Assembly (NCBI GenBank): GCA_020402745.1
Contig: JADBYZ010000009.1
Location: 1-64,000, forward strand
Length of the DNA stretch: 64,000 bases
Origin: Phenylobacterium sp.
Lineage (GTDB): Bacteria > Pseudomonadota > Alphaproteobacteria > Caulobacterales > Caulobacteraceae
Direction: 5' to 3'
Part shown: piece by piece, positions 6,745-17,992 of the stretch
How positions within the stretch are numbered: the stretch's first letter is position 1
Layout: every line of letters begins with the position of its first letter
Notes under the pieces: model-generated
Databases searched by the model: none
What the model was told of the DNA's origin: nothing
The model's input: only the letters and a program-made list of their open reading frames with translations
Made by a program: the position numbers and the translations under genes

Positions 6745-9700
6745 CTACCAGGTGTCGATCCAGGCCCGCTTCTTGCCGGCCCGCGCCGGCTGGGGATTGG
6801 CTTTCAGGCCCATGGCCAGCCACCTGCGGGAGTCGGCCGGGTCGATGACATCGTCGACCTCGAAGACCGTGCCGGCGTTCACCGCCCGCGCCCAGTCGTA
6901 GGCGTCGGCCACCCACTTGTCGTACAGGGCCCGCCGGGCCGGGATGTCCTCGATGGCCTGTAGCTCGCCCCGGCGTCCCAGCTTGATCTGGCCTTCCAGC
7001 CCCATGCCGGCGAACTCGCCTGTGGGCCAGGCCACCGAGAAGAAGGTCTCGTCGAAGCTGCCCGCCGCCATGGCGATGGCGCCCAGGCCATAGGCCTTGC
7101 GCAGGACGATGTTGAAGACCGGGGTCGTGATGTTGGCGCCGGCCACGTACATCCGGGCGCAGTGGCGGATCAGGGCGGTCTTCTCGGCCTCGGGCCCCAC
7201 CATGTTCCCGGGGGTGTCGATCAGGGACAGGAGGGGAATGTCGAAGGCGTCGCACAGCTGCATGAACCGGCTGGCCTTGTCGGCCCCGACGCTCTCGATG
7301 GCGCCCCCGGAGGTGGAGTTGCAGTTGTTGGCGATCACCCCGACCGTCCGGCCCTCGATGCGGATCAGGGCGGTGATCATGGAGGTCGCCCAGCGCGGCC
7401 TCAGCTCCAGCATGGAGCCCACGTCGGCCAGGGTCTCGATGACCTTGCGGATGTCGTAGACCGCCCGGCGGTTCTCCGGCACGATGTGCCGCAGGGGCCT
7501 CTGGTCGTGGGCGGTCCAGCCTGAAACGGACCCCTGGAAGTAGGACAGGTAGGTCTTGGCCAGGGCGACGGCCTCGACCTCGTCCTCGGCCAGCAGGTCG
7601 ATGACCCCATTCGGCTCCTGGATGGAGACCGGCCCCACCTCGTCGGGGGAATAGGCGCCGAGGCCGCCGCCCTCGATCATGGCCGGGCCGCCGATCCCCA
7701 TCGAGGAATCCTTGGTGGCGATGATGACGTCGCAGGCGCCCAGAAGCACCACATTGCCAGCGAAGCAGTAGCCGGAGTTGATCCCGATGATGGGCACGAG
7801 CCCGGACAGCTTGCCCAGCTCCCGCCAGGTCCGGGTCGACAGGCCGCCCAGGGAGGTGACCCCGGACGAGCCGATGGGCGGGCCAGAGCCTCCGCCCGTG
7901 CGGCCGCCGCCACCCTCGGAAAAGAGCACCACCGGCAGCTGGCTGTGCTGGGCGACGCGGAGCATCCGGTCGGTCTTCTGGTGGCTCTTGGTCCCCTGGG
8001 TCCCGGCCAGAACCGTGTAGTCGTAGGCCACAACGGCGCAGCGGGCGGCCTCGGGACCGAAGAGGTCGCCGTTCACCTGCCCGACCCCGATCACCATGCC
8101 GTCGGCCGAGGTGCGCACAAGCCGCTCCTCAAGCACCTCCTGGGTGTCCGAACGCATCCGGCCGGCGGTGACCAGGGGGCCGTACTCGATGAAGCTGTCC
8201 GGATCGCAGAGGTCGGCCACGTTCTCCCGGGCCGTGCGACGGTTCTGGGCCCGTCTGCGGCCCACGGCCTGGGGCCGCCCGGCGTCGCTGGCCAGGAAGT
8301 GCAGGCGCTGGACCTCGGCGAGGTCGGGGCGGATCTCGTCCGGGTCCGGGGCCCGGGCGCCGACATAGTCGCCCTCCACCTCGGCGGGCTCCACGAACAG
8401 GAGAGGGGTGTCCTCGAAGACCGTGTCGCCGGGCTCCAGCGTGACCTCGCGGACCACGCCAGAGACCTCGGAGACGATCACGTGCTCCATCTTCAGGGCC
8501 TCCATCACCGCCACGGGCTGGCCGGCGCGGACGGTGTCGCCCACAGCGGCGGAGAGGCTGAGGACCAGCCCCTGGAGGGGGGTCAGGACCGCCACGGTTC
8601 CGGCGGGCCCTTGCGCGGCCTCTCGGGGGGCGGCGAGGTCGGGCGCCGGCCCCGCGCCGCCGTCGCCCGGCTTCACGGACAGGACCGCCAGGGGATCGAC
8701 CAGGTCGATCTTGGCCCCCGCCTTGCGCACCGAGCCGCCGGCCGGCTCGAAGTAGCGCGCCCGCCCCGCCTCGGCGGCCAGCAGGTCCGCCGCGTGTTCC
8801 TCCACATAGCGCGTGTGCAGGGTCCCCGCCGGCAGGGCGTCGCTGGCCAGCAGGGCGTCCAGAAAGTCGATATTGGTCTTCACCCCGCCGATCTTGAACT
8901 CCGACAGGGCGCGCCGGGCCCGTGCCGTGGCCGCCGCCAGGTCACGGCCGTGGGTGATGACCTTGGCCAGCAGGGAGTCGTAGCGCGCCGAGGTGGCGTA
9001 GCCGGCATAGCCGTAGCCATCGACCCGGACCCCGGGCCCCGAGGGCGGATCGTAGGCGCTGAGGACGCCGCCCGAGGGCCGCGAGCCGCCGTCGGGCGTC
9101 ATGGTCTCGAGGTTGACCCGCGCCTGGACCGCCGCCCCCTGGGGCGCAGGGGCGCCCTCGGCAAGCCCCAGGTCCGCCAGCCGGGCGCCGTCGGCAATGC
9201 GCAGCTGCAGCTCCACCAGGTCCAGGCCGAGGACCATCTCTGTCACCGTGTGCTCCACCTGCAGGCGGGCGTTGGCCTCGATGAAGGCGAAGCGGGGCGG
9301 CGCCCCCGGCCGGGCGTCCACCAGGAACTCGATGGTCCCCAGGCCCCGGTATCCCGCCGCCTGGCCGAGGGCGACGGCCGCCGCCAACATTCCCTGGCGC
9401 AGGGCTTCCGGCAGGCCAAAGGCGGGAGCGATCTCGATCACCTTCTGACGCTGGCGCTGCAGCGAGCACTCGCGGTCCCACAGGTGGATGACCCCGCCTT
9501 CGCCATCGCCCAGGATCTGGACCTCGACGTGCCGAGCCCGGGGCATCAGCTCCTCCACATAGAGGTCGCCGGAGCCGAAGGCGGTCTTCGCCTCCGAGGT
9601 CGCCCGCTCGAAGGCGGCGGCAAGGTCCGCCGGGTCGCTGACGGGGCGCATGCCGCGCCCGCCGCCGCCGGCCACCGCCTTCAGCATCACCGCACCCCCG

Positions 9701-10152
9701 GCGCCGAGGGACGCGAGGAAGGCCTGGGCCTCGTCCAGGGTGACCGGTCGGCTGATCCCGGCGAGCAGGGGAACCCCGCAGGACTCCGCCAGCGCCCGGG
9801 CCGCAGCCTTGTCGCCAAAGACGCGCAGGCTTTCGGGCCTGGGGCCTACGAAGATCAGCCCCGTCGCCTCGCAGGCCTCGGCGAATCCGGCGTTCTCGCT
9901 GAGGAATCCATAGCCCGGATGGACGGCGTCGCATTCCGCCGCCCTGGCCGCTGCGACAAGGCCCCCAATATCCAGGTAGGCAGGGACCCCTGTCTTGCGG
10001 AGGTCAACCGCCTTGTCGGCCGCCCGAACATGGAGCGAGGCCGCGTCGTCGTCGGCATGGACCGCGACGGTCTCCACCCTGAGGTCGGCGGCGGTCCGGG
10101 CGATCCGGATGGCGATTTCGCCGCGATTGGCGATCAGAAGGCGCTTGGGCAT
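6745..10152 (-). CDS. Single-chain biotin-dependent acyl-CoA carboxylase (BC-BCCP-CT)
   Basis: One 1135-residue chain joins all carboxylase parts. Biotin carboxylase occupies about 1-430, with the start LLIANRGEIAIRI and the ATP loop KAVAGGGGRGMR. A linker follows, then a biotinyl domain with EALKM, where Lys554 is the biotin site. A two-part carboxyltransferase runs from about 590 to the end (GGRTGGGSGPPIGSSG, then SLIDTPGNMVGPEAE). The order matches the single-chain long-chain acyl-CoA carboxylase of Mycobacterium avium; E. coli ACC is multi-subunit. The substrate acyl-CoA is unknown. The usual ENPR-type motif reads EANARLQVEH here. GGAAGG before ATG selects this start over one 19 codons upstream. 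Confidence 0.92.
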   Translation of the reverse strand: MPKRLLIANRGEIAIRIARTAADLRVETVAVHADDDAASLHVRAADKAVDLRKTGVPAYLDIGGLVAAARAAECDAVHPGYGFLSENAGFAEACEATGLIFVGPRPESLRVFGDKAAARALAESCGVPLLAGISRPVTLDEAQAFLASLGAGGAVMLKAVAGGGGRGMRPVSDPADLAAAFERATSEAKTAFGSGDLYVEELMPRARHVEVQILGDGEGGVIHLWDRECSLQRQRQKVIEIAPAFGLPEALRQGMLAAAVALGQAAGYRGLGTIEFLVDARPGAPPRFAFIEANARLQVEHTVTEMVLGLDLVELQLRIADGARLADLGLAEGAPAPQGAAVQARVNLETMTPDGGSRPSGGVLSAYDPPSGPGVRVDGYGYAGYATSARYDSLLAKVITHGRDLAAATARARRALSEFKIGGVKTNIDFLDALLASDALPAGTLHTRYVEEHAADLLAAEAGRARYFEPAGGSVRKAGAKIDLVDPLAVLSVKPGDGGAGPAPDLAAPREAAQGPAGTVAVLTPLQGLVLSLSAAVGDTVRAGQPVAVMEALKMEHVIVSEVSGVVREVTLEPGDTVFEDTPLLFVEPAEVEGDYVGARAPDPDEIRPDLAEVQRLHFLASDAGRPQAVGRRRAQNRRTARENVADLCDPDSFIEYGPLVTAGRMRSDTQEVLEERLVRTSADGMVIGVGQVNGDLFGPEAARCAVVAYDYTVLAGTQGTKSHQKTDRMLRVAQHSQLPVVLFSEGGGGRTGGGSGPPIGSSGVTSLGGLSTRTWRELGKLSGLVPIIGINSGYCFAGNVVLLGACDVIIATKDSSMGIGGPAMIEGGGLGAYSPDEVGPVSIQEPNGVIDLLAEDEVEAVALAKTYLSYFQGSVSGWTAHDQRPLRHIVPENRRAVYDIRKVIETLADVGSMLELRPRWATSMITALIRIEGRTVGVIANNCNSTSGGAIESVGADKASRFMQLCDAFDIPLLSLIDTPGNMVGPEAEKTALIRHCARMYVAGANITTPVFNIVLRKAYGLGAIAMAAGSFDETFFSVAWPTGEFAGMGLEGQIKLGRRGELQAIEDIPARRALYDKWVADAYDWARAVNAGTVFEVDDVIDPADSRRWLAMGLKANPQPARAGKKRAWIDTW

Positions 10153-10303
10153 CGGGTTTCCTTCCCACGGTCGGGCCGTCTTGGGCGGCCTCGGGAGCCG
10201 GTATAGCATTCATCTCCCCACAGGACGCCAGCCCCGGGGCTCGCTTGGGATCCGGCCCTGGTCTAGGCTGGACTGAACCCGATCTGGTGAGGGCGCCTGC
10301 GAC

Positions 10304-11293
10304 ATGAAAGCGGTCTGGTATGAGGCCACGGGCCCGGCGCGGGAGGTCCTGGAGTATGGCGAGGTCCCCACGCCGACGCCCGGACGGGGGCAGGTGCTGA
10401 TCCGTATCCACGCCTCGGGGGTCAACCCCTCCGACGCCGGCATGCGGGCGGGTCCCGCGCCCATGGCCTATCCGCGCATCATCCCCAACAGCGACGGCGC
10501 CGGGGTGGTGGAGGCGGTGGGTCCGGAGACGTCGCCCGGGTGGGTCGGCCGCCGGGTCTGGTTCTATAACGGCCAGAGGAACGGCCGGGCCTTCGGCTCC
10601 GCGGCGGAATTCATTGAGCTCGACGCCGACCTCGTCACCCCCCTTCCCGACGCCGTATCCTTCGCTGAGGGCGCGACGCTTGGCATTCCGTGCATGACCG
10701 CTCACCGCAGCCTCTTCGTCGCCGGGCCGGTTCAGGGCCGGACGGTGCTGGTCACGGGCGGGGCGGGGGCGGTGGGCCTCTACGCCGTCCAGCTGGCCAA
10801 GTGGGCGGGAGCCACCGTCATCGCCACCGTCAGCAGCGAGGCCAAGGCCGCCCGGGCGCGGGAGGCCGGCGCCGACCTCGTCGTAAACTACCGTTCGCAG
10901 GACGTGGTCGCCCGGGTCCGCGACTTCACCGGCGGGGCCGGCGCGGACCATGTGGTCGATGTGGACTTTGGCGGGAACCTTGCCGTGACCCTGGCCTGCG
11001 TGAAGGTGAACGGCGCCATCGCCTTCTACGCCACCAAGGGCGAGACCCGGCCCGTCGTCCCCGCCGGAGACCTGATGCGCCTGAACCTGAACGTCCACGG
11101 GGTCTACCTGCCCATCAGTCCCCACGAGGCCCGACGCCGGGCCCAGGCCGACATCCTGCAGTGGATTTCCACAGGCGCCCGGATCCTGCCGGTCGCCGGC
11201 CGCCACGCCCTGAAGGACTGCGCCGCCGCCCACGAGCAGGTGGAGTCCGGGACCAAGGCGGGCACAGTGGTGGTGGAGCCGATCAGGACCTGA
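10304..11293 (+). CDS. NADPH:quinone oxidoreductase, zinc-independent MDR family
   Basis: The 329-residue protein has the GroES-like N-terminal half (GQVLIRIHASGVNPSDAG) and a nucleotide-binding half with VTGGAGAVGLYAVQLAKW near residue 150. The structural-zinc cysteines of alcohol dehydrogenases are missing, which places it with quinone oxidoreductase (QOR/zeta-crystallin) proteins. It likely reduces quinones or enals with NADPH in the cytosol. It is divergent from the carboxylase gene and convergent with the outer-membrane protein gene. The N-terminus MKAVWYEATGPA is typical of the family. Confidence 0.88.
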   Translation: MKAVWYEATGPAREVLEYGEVPTPTPGRGQVLIRIHASGVNPSDAGMRAGPAPMAYPRIIPNSDGAGVVEAVGPETSPGWVGRRVWFYNGQRNGRAFGSAAEFIELDADLVTPLPDAVSFAEGATLGIPCMTAHRSLFVAGPVQGRTVLVTGGAGAVGLYAVQLAKWAGATVIATVSSEAKAARAREAGADLVVNYRSQDVVARVRDFTGGAGADHVVDVDFGGNLAVTLACVKVNGAIAFYATKGETRPVVPAGDLMRLNLNVHGVYLPISPHEARRRAQADILQWISTGARILPVAGRHALKDCAAAHEQVESGTKAGTVVVEPIRT

Positions 11294-11332
11294 GGGGGGG
11301 GCGAAGGGAATGAACGGAGCGCGCCGCCTGCC

Positions 11333-13102
11333 TCAGTAGGCGTAGCGCACGAAGAGGAGCAGGCTGAGCCAGCCATCGGGCTTGGTGGTCAGGGCCTGCT
11401 TCACCGCATCTCCGGGCTGGGTGTAGGCGATATGTCCGTGGACATAGACCTTGCGCGAGACAAACCACTTGCCCGTGATGTTGGCCTCCGTTCCGTAATC
11501 CCGGCTGGACAGAGAGGATAAGGCGGGGTTCCCGCCGATATTGTTCGTCTCAGCGGCACGGAAGACCCAGAACTGGGGCACGATCTCGATCCGGGGATCG
11601 GGCTTCAGCCGCGCCTGCAGGCGGTGGGCGATGACATTGCTGTCCTGAACCACCTTGAAGTGGTTGGCGCCCTGGACCCACTGCTCGCCATTGCCACCCG
11701 AGAACAGGGGGTCCCAGCGTTCAAAGGTCGAGGTGGCTGGATCATCCCCGGAGAAGTAAGAGTACCGGTAGCTGACCGAGGGCGCCCAGGGTGCGGCAGG
11801 CAGGCGGTAACCGATCTCGGCCCAACCGGCCCGGGCCCGCATGGGGAAGTCTTCGTTCTCCTGCAGGGCGAACTCGGCCCCCCCGAACAGTCCAGGCCCC
11901 GACGGAGCGTAGCTGAACCGGGCGTCATAGACCTTCAGGCCCTTGCGGGTCCCGACAGGGGTCCCTGCCGGACCATAGTACGCCGACCGTGACTCCGTGG
12001 CCGTGACATAGCTCGCGGCGACGAGCCAGTCCGGGTCCGGGCGGAACTCGATGTTCGCCCCCGCAAGCCGCGTCCCGGAGTCCAGGATCGGCAGCTCGTC
12101 CGGATCAAGGTGGAAGACCTCCAGCTTCAGGCGGTTATAGGCCAGCTGCGCCAGGACGAGGTTGTCGGCGGCCCAACGCGCATTGGCCTGGAGGGCCGCC
12201 CGGTCGTGTCCGTTGGCCGCAGTGTTGGCGATCAGGAAGGCGCCCGCCAGGGAAAACTTCTGGCGTCCCGCAGAGAGGTTGACCACCAGGCGATTGCCAG
12301 CCGCATCCGTCGATCCGCCGACGATGCCGACATAGGCGTCCTCGACGCCGGTATGGGTTCGGGTCTTGCTGCTGAACAGCTCGTCCCCGCTCGATCCTGC
12401 GGTGATCGCGCTCAACCCCCCATAGACGTAGACCTGCCTGGAAAGCGGGGTGATGCCGTAGACGCCGTAGTGGATATACCCTTCCGCCCAGTCGCGGTAT
12501 CCGGCGCCGGAGGGCTGGCCCTGGACGAGCGGGTTGCCCGCCAGCAGGGGGCCGGGCTGGCCGTACCAGGAGTTGTTGTTGGCGTAGTAAAGGCCAAGGG
12601 CGTCGAACTTTCCGACCAGGTAGGTCCCGTTTTGGTCCAGGAGCAGGGACCCCGCCGCGGCGTCCCCGGCCAGTCGCCCGCGCCCCTCGCGGGTGGCGGC
12701 CCCATCGCCCAGGGTCACCTGCACCGTCAGGTTCACCCCGCCGGCGACGCCAAGACTGACGTCATAGTCGAGGCCGGCCACCTCCGGCGTCCGACGGGCC
12801 TGCGCCAGCTGGAGGGCGAAGGTCTCCCTCGAGAATCTCGCCCCGGGAAAGAGGGCCAGGGACCGCCGCACAGAGTCCGCGATCCGGTCCGCGACGGCGG
12901 CGTCAGGCCCGGGATTGATGACCACCACCTGGATCGACTCGATCGCCGCCCCGTTCAGAGGATCGGCTCCGCTGACCGACTGAGCCCATGCCGGAGCCGT
13001 CACGGGAAGGACCCAGAGGGCCAGGGACAGGCCAAAGACAGCAGCGATCCGGCGCACGAGGCCGGTGAGAGTCAGGGGTGTGTGTGTCACGGGTCGGTCC
13101 AT
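11333..13102 (-). CDS. Outer-membrane beta-barrel protein with POTRA-like N-terminal domain
   Basis: A signal peptide (about residues 1-41, ending near APAWA-QS) is followed by a roughly 90-residue globular region with a beta-alpha-alpha-beta look (AIESIQVVVINPGPDAA...VAGGVNLTVQVTLG). Long amphipathic beta strands rich in Y, W and alternating hydrophobics follow, ending in FVRYAY; a terminal aromatic is the outer-membrane insertion signal. The barrel resembles alginate-export/porin-type proteins. ShlB/FhaC-type transporters also combine POTRA and barrel, but no secreted TpsA partner is adjacent. Substrate unknown. Confidence 0.7.
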   Translation of the reverse strand: MDRPVTHTPLTLTGLVRRIAAVFGLSLALWVLPVTAPAWAQSVSGADPLNGAAIESIQVVVINPGPDAAVADRIADSVRRSLALFPGARFSRETFALQLAQARRTPEVAGLDYDVSLGVAGGVNLTVQVTLGDGAATREGRGRLAGDAAAGSLLLDQNGTYLVGKFDALGLYYANNNSWYGQPGPLLAGNPLVQGQPSGAGYRDWAEGYIHYGVYGITPLSRQVYVYGGLSAITAGSSGDELFSSKTRTHTGVEDAYVGIVGGSTDAAGNRLVVNLSAGRQKFSLAGAFLIANTAANGHDRAALQANARWAADNLVLAQLAYNRLKLEVFHLDPDELPILDSGTRLAGANIEFRPDPDWLVAASYVTATESRSAYYGPAGTPVGTRKGLKVYDARFSYAPSGPGLFGGAEFALQENEDFPMRARAGWAEIGYRLPAAPWAPSVSYRYSYFSGDDPATSTFERWDPLFSGGNGEQWVQGANHFKVVQDSNVIAHRLQARLKPDPRIEIVPQFWVFRAAETNNIGGNPALSSLSSRDYGTEANITGKWFVSRKVYVHGHIAYTQPGDAVKQALTTKPDGWLSLLLFVRYAY

Positions 13103-13218
13103 TCGTCAGGCGGGGCGGGCGCACCCAAGATGCACCTTGAGATTGCCGTGAGGTCAAACAATAGTCGCCGCCAGGGGGCGCCGGACTTCCTGCCGCGCCA
13201 TTCAAAGGAAATGATCAG

Positions 13219-14226
13219 ATGGAACGTCGTGACCTCTTGAAGGGCATTGCAATCGCCGGCGCCGCCGCGACCGCTGCGGCGAGCGCCCCGCCCGCCGCCG
13301 CCCAGGTGGGCCCGAAGGGCGCCAAGGGCATCGGGGTCAAGGACATGACGCCCGTCGATCCGGAGTACGTCATCCCCGACCGGTTCAAGGGCAAGACCCT
13401 GATCGTGACCGGCTGCGCCCGGGGCCTGGGCGCAGCGGCGGCCATCCGCGCCGCCAAGGAAGGCGCCAACATCGTCGGCGTGGACTGGATCAAGGACCAG
13501 GGCCAGGAGGTCATCGACGGCATCAAGGCGGCGGGCGGCAAGGCCGTCTTCGTTTACGGCGACGTCTCTGAAACCGCCGTCTGCGACGCCATGGTCCGGG
13601 CTGCGGTGTCCACGTTCGGAGGCCTGGACCTGGCGCTGAACAATGCCGGCGTGATGGACGGCGTCTTTTCTGGCGAAGCGCCGGACTACGCCCGCCAGAA
13701 GAAGCTGGTCTTCGCCCCCATCCACGAGGCGTCGGACGAGTACTTCGACACCGTGGTGAGGATCAACACCGCGGGCGTCTTCCGCAGCATGCGTTCCGAA
13801 CTGCGCCAGCTCATGGCTCAGGGCCGAGGCGGCGCCATTGTCAATGTCGGCTCCATCGCCGGCTTGACGGGCCTCTCCGGTAATCCGGCCTACGTGGCCA
13901 GCAAGCACGCCGTCACCGGCCTGACCCGTAACGCCGCCATCGACTATGCGCCCTATGGCATCCGGGTGAACTCGGTGAACATGGCGGCCACGGACACCCC
14001 CATGGTGGAGCGCGCCGGCATCCTGGTGGCCGCGTCCATGAAGGACCAGAAGGGCCCGACCATGGGCCGGCTGAAGATCGACAGCCTCCTGTCCTACACG
14101 GACTCCAACAAGCGGCCGTCGACGGTGGGCGAGCAGGTCTCCATGATGCTGTTCCTGCTCTCGCCGGAGGCGTCCAACTTCACTGGCGGCACCTACGCCA
14201 CAGACGGCGGCTGGACGGCCTACTAG
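13219..14226 (+). CDS. Tat-signal short-chain dehydrogenase/reductase
   Basis: The first 30 residues look like a Tat signal: ERRDLLKGIAIAGAAATAAAS with the RR pair at 3-4, then an A-rich stretch. An SDR fold follows: TGCARGLGAAAAI (cofactor loop), NNAGVMDG, NVGSIAG and the YVASK active-site Tyr/Lys. The C-terminus has GGTYATDGGWTAY, as in classical SDRs. A periplasmic NAD(P)-dependent SDR is unusual because cofactors are scarce there; these enzymes may be exported with cofactor bound. Substrate unknown. It is followed at once by a DUF4440-type gene and a YffB gene on the same strand. Confidence 0.85.
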   Translation: MERRDLLKGIAIAGAAATAAASAPPAAAQVGPKGAKGIGVKDMTPVDPEYVIPDRFKGKTLIVTGCARGLGAAAAIRAAKEGANIVGVDWIKDQGQEVIDGIKAAGGKAVFVYGDVSETAVCDAMVRAAVSTFGGLDLALNNAGVMDGVFSGEAPDYARQKKLVFAPIHEASDEYFDTVVRINTAGVFRSMRSELRQLMAQGRGGAIVNVGSIAGLTGLSGNPAYVASKHAVTGLTRNAAIDYAPYGIRVNSVNMAATDTPMVERAGILVAASMKDQKGPTMGRLKIDSLLSYTDSNKRPSTVGEQVSMMLFLLSPEASNFTGGTYATDGGWTAY

Positions 14227-14242
14227 GGCGCTGCGCCCGGGC

Positions 14243-14620
14243 GTGATCGATCCTGCGGACGCCATCCAGGCCCGGCGGCGGCTGACCAACCGGTTCATCG
14301 CCGGGCGGGAGGCCGCGCGGCTTGGGCCGGTCTTCCTTCCGGCGGCGGTGGTGATCGCCGGCGACGGCTCGGTCATCACGGGCCGCGAGGCCATCCTCTC
14401 CGCCTTCGCCGGCCAGTTCGCAGACCCCGGTTTCGGCGGATATGTCCGCACCCCTGAGCGCATCGAGGTGGACGCCGGAGGCGATCGCGCCGCCGAGCAC
14501 GGCCGCTGGACCGCCAGCTGGAAGGACGCCCCGCCCCAGTCCGGCCCCTACCTCGCCGTCTGGCGGAAGGTCACAGGACAGTGGATGATCGAGTCCGAGA
14601 CCTTCGTGACCACAGGCTGA
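14243..14620 (+). CDS. DUF4440 / NTF2-like protein
   Basis: This 125-residue protein has the cone-shaped NTF2-like layout: an N-terminal helix (AIQARRRLTNRFIAGREAA), a strand pair around VVIAGDGSVITGREAILSAF, and the late pattern GPYLAVWRKVTGQWMIESETF typical of DUF4440/SnoaL-like domains. Such proteins bind small molecules or act as isomerases and hydrolases; no catalytic set can be assigned here. Start is GTG, 16 bases after the SDR stop, so translation is probably coupled. Confidence 0.75.
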   Translation: MIDPADAIQARRRLTNRFIAGREAARLGPVFLPAAVVIAGDGSVITGREAILSAFAGQFADPGFGGYVRTPERIEVDAGGDRAAEHGRWTASWKDAPPQSGPYLAVWRKVTGQWMIESETFVTTG

Positions 14621-14630
14621 GGAGCCTCCC

Positions 14631-14996
14631 ATGCCCGCGACCCTCTACGGCATCAAGGCCTGCGACACGGTGGCCAGGGCCCGCGCCTGGCTGGCTGACC
14701 GGGGCGTGGCCTACGACTTCCATGACTACAAGACGGCGGGGATCGACGCCGGCCGCCTCGCCGCCTGGGTCGATGAGTTCGGCTGGGAGAAGGTGCTGAA
14801 CCGGGCCGGAACCACCTTCCGCAAGCTGCCGGAGGCGGACCGGACGGGCCTGGACGCCGCCGGGGCCATCGCCCTCATGATCGCTCAGCCGTCGATGATC
14901 AAACGGCCCCTGCTGGACCTGGGTGACCGCCGGGTCCTGGGTTTTCGGCCGGAAATCTATGAAGCGGCGCTCGGAAGCGGCCCGTCGCCGTCCTGA
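14631..14996 (+). CDS. YffB/ArsC-family (Spx-like) protein
   Basis: The 121-residue thioredoxin-fold protein has YGIKACDTVARARAWL, a single N-terminal cysteine in a CDT motif, and the family tail MIKRPLLDL then VLGFRPEIYE. YffB proteins resemble glutaredoxin-dependent arsenate reductases, but their physiological reaction is unclear. GAGGAG just before ATG gives the start, 10 bases after the DUF4440 stop. The gene is convergent with secA; only 16 bases separate the two stops. Confidence 0.85.
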   Translation: MPATLYGIKACDTVARARAWLADRGVAYDFHDYKTAGIDAGRLAAWVDEFGWEKVLNRAGTTFRKLPEADRTGLDAAGAIALMIAQPSMIKRPLLDLGDRRVLGFRPEIYEAALGSGPSPS

Positions 14997-15012
14997 GGCC
15001 CCGCCCGCCGGC

Positions 15013-17769
<2,757 letters not shown>

Positions 17770-17862
17770 GGGATGAATCCGGACCTGTACGGGATGAGGG
17801 GGCGGCGCTTGGACGAGGCCTGCCGGGAACCCGGAAAACCCGCTTCCTCCGGGGTGCGGGTG

Positions 17863-17890
17863 ACTTAAGCAGCCCCCCCTTGCCTGTCAA
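17863..17890 (-). promoter_or_regulatory. Candidate secA promoter
   Basis: On the minus strand TTGACA (17890-17885) is followed after 16 bases by TTAAGT, about 95 bases upstream of the secA start. The -35 box is perfect for the housekeeping sigma factor. The -10 is weak, as is common in Caulobacter-type promoters. Confidence 0.45.
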
Positions 17891-17992
17891 CGCGGCGCAC
17901 CCGGACCGGGTCGGTCACCAGCGCACTTTGCAGGTCGCGGCGGAAGGTCTAGGGACAATATCCGGTTGGCTCGGGCAAGGATTTCCGACGGA

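Noticed and set aside
7945..10206. Long open frame on the plus strand opposite the carboxylase gene
   Set aside because: The sequence is Gly/His/Arg-rich without domains and mirrors the carboxylase codons; high GC keeps antisense frames open.
10004..11233. Minus-strand frame opposite the quinone oxidoreductase
   Set aside because: Covers parts of two genes, no domain, and composition typical of antisense shadow.
13087..14463. Minus-strand frame opposite the SDR
   Set aside because: The SDR has complete catalytic motifs on the plus strand; the opposite frame has none.
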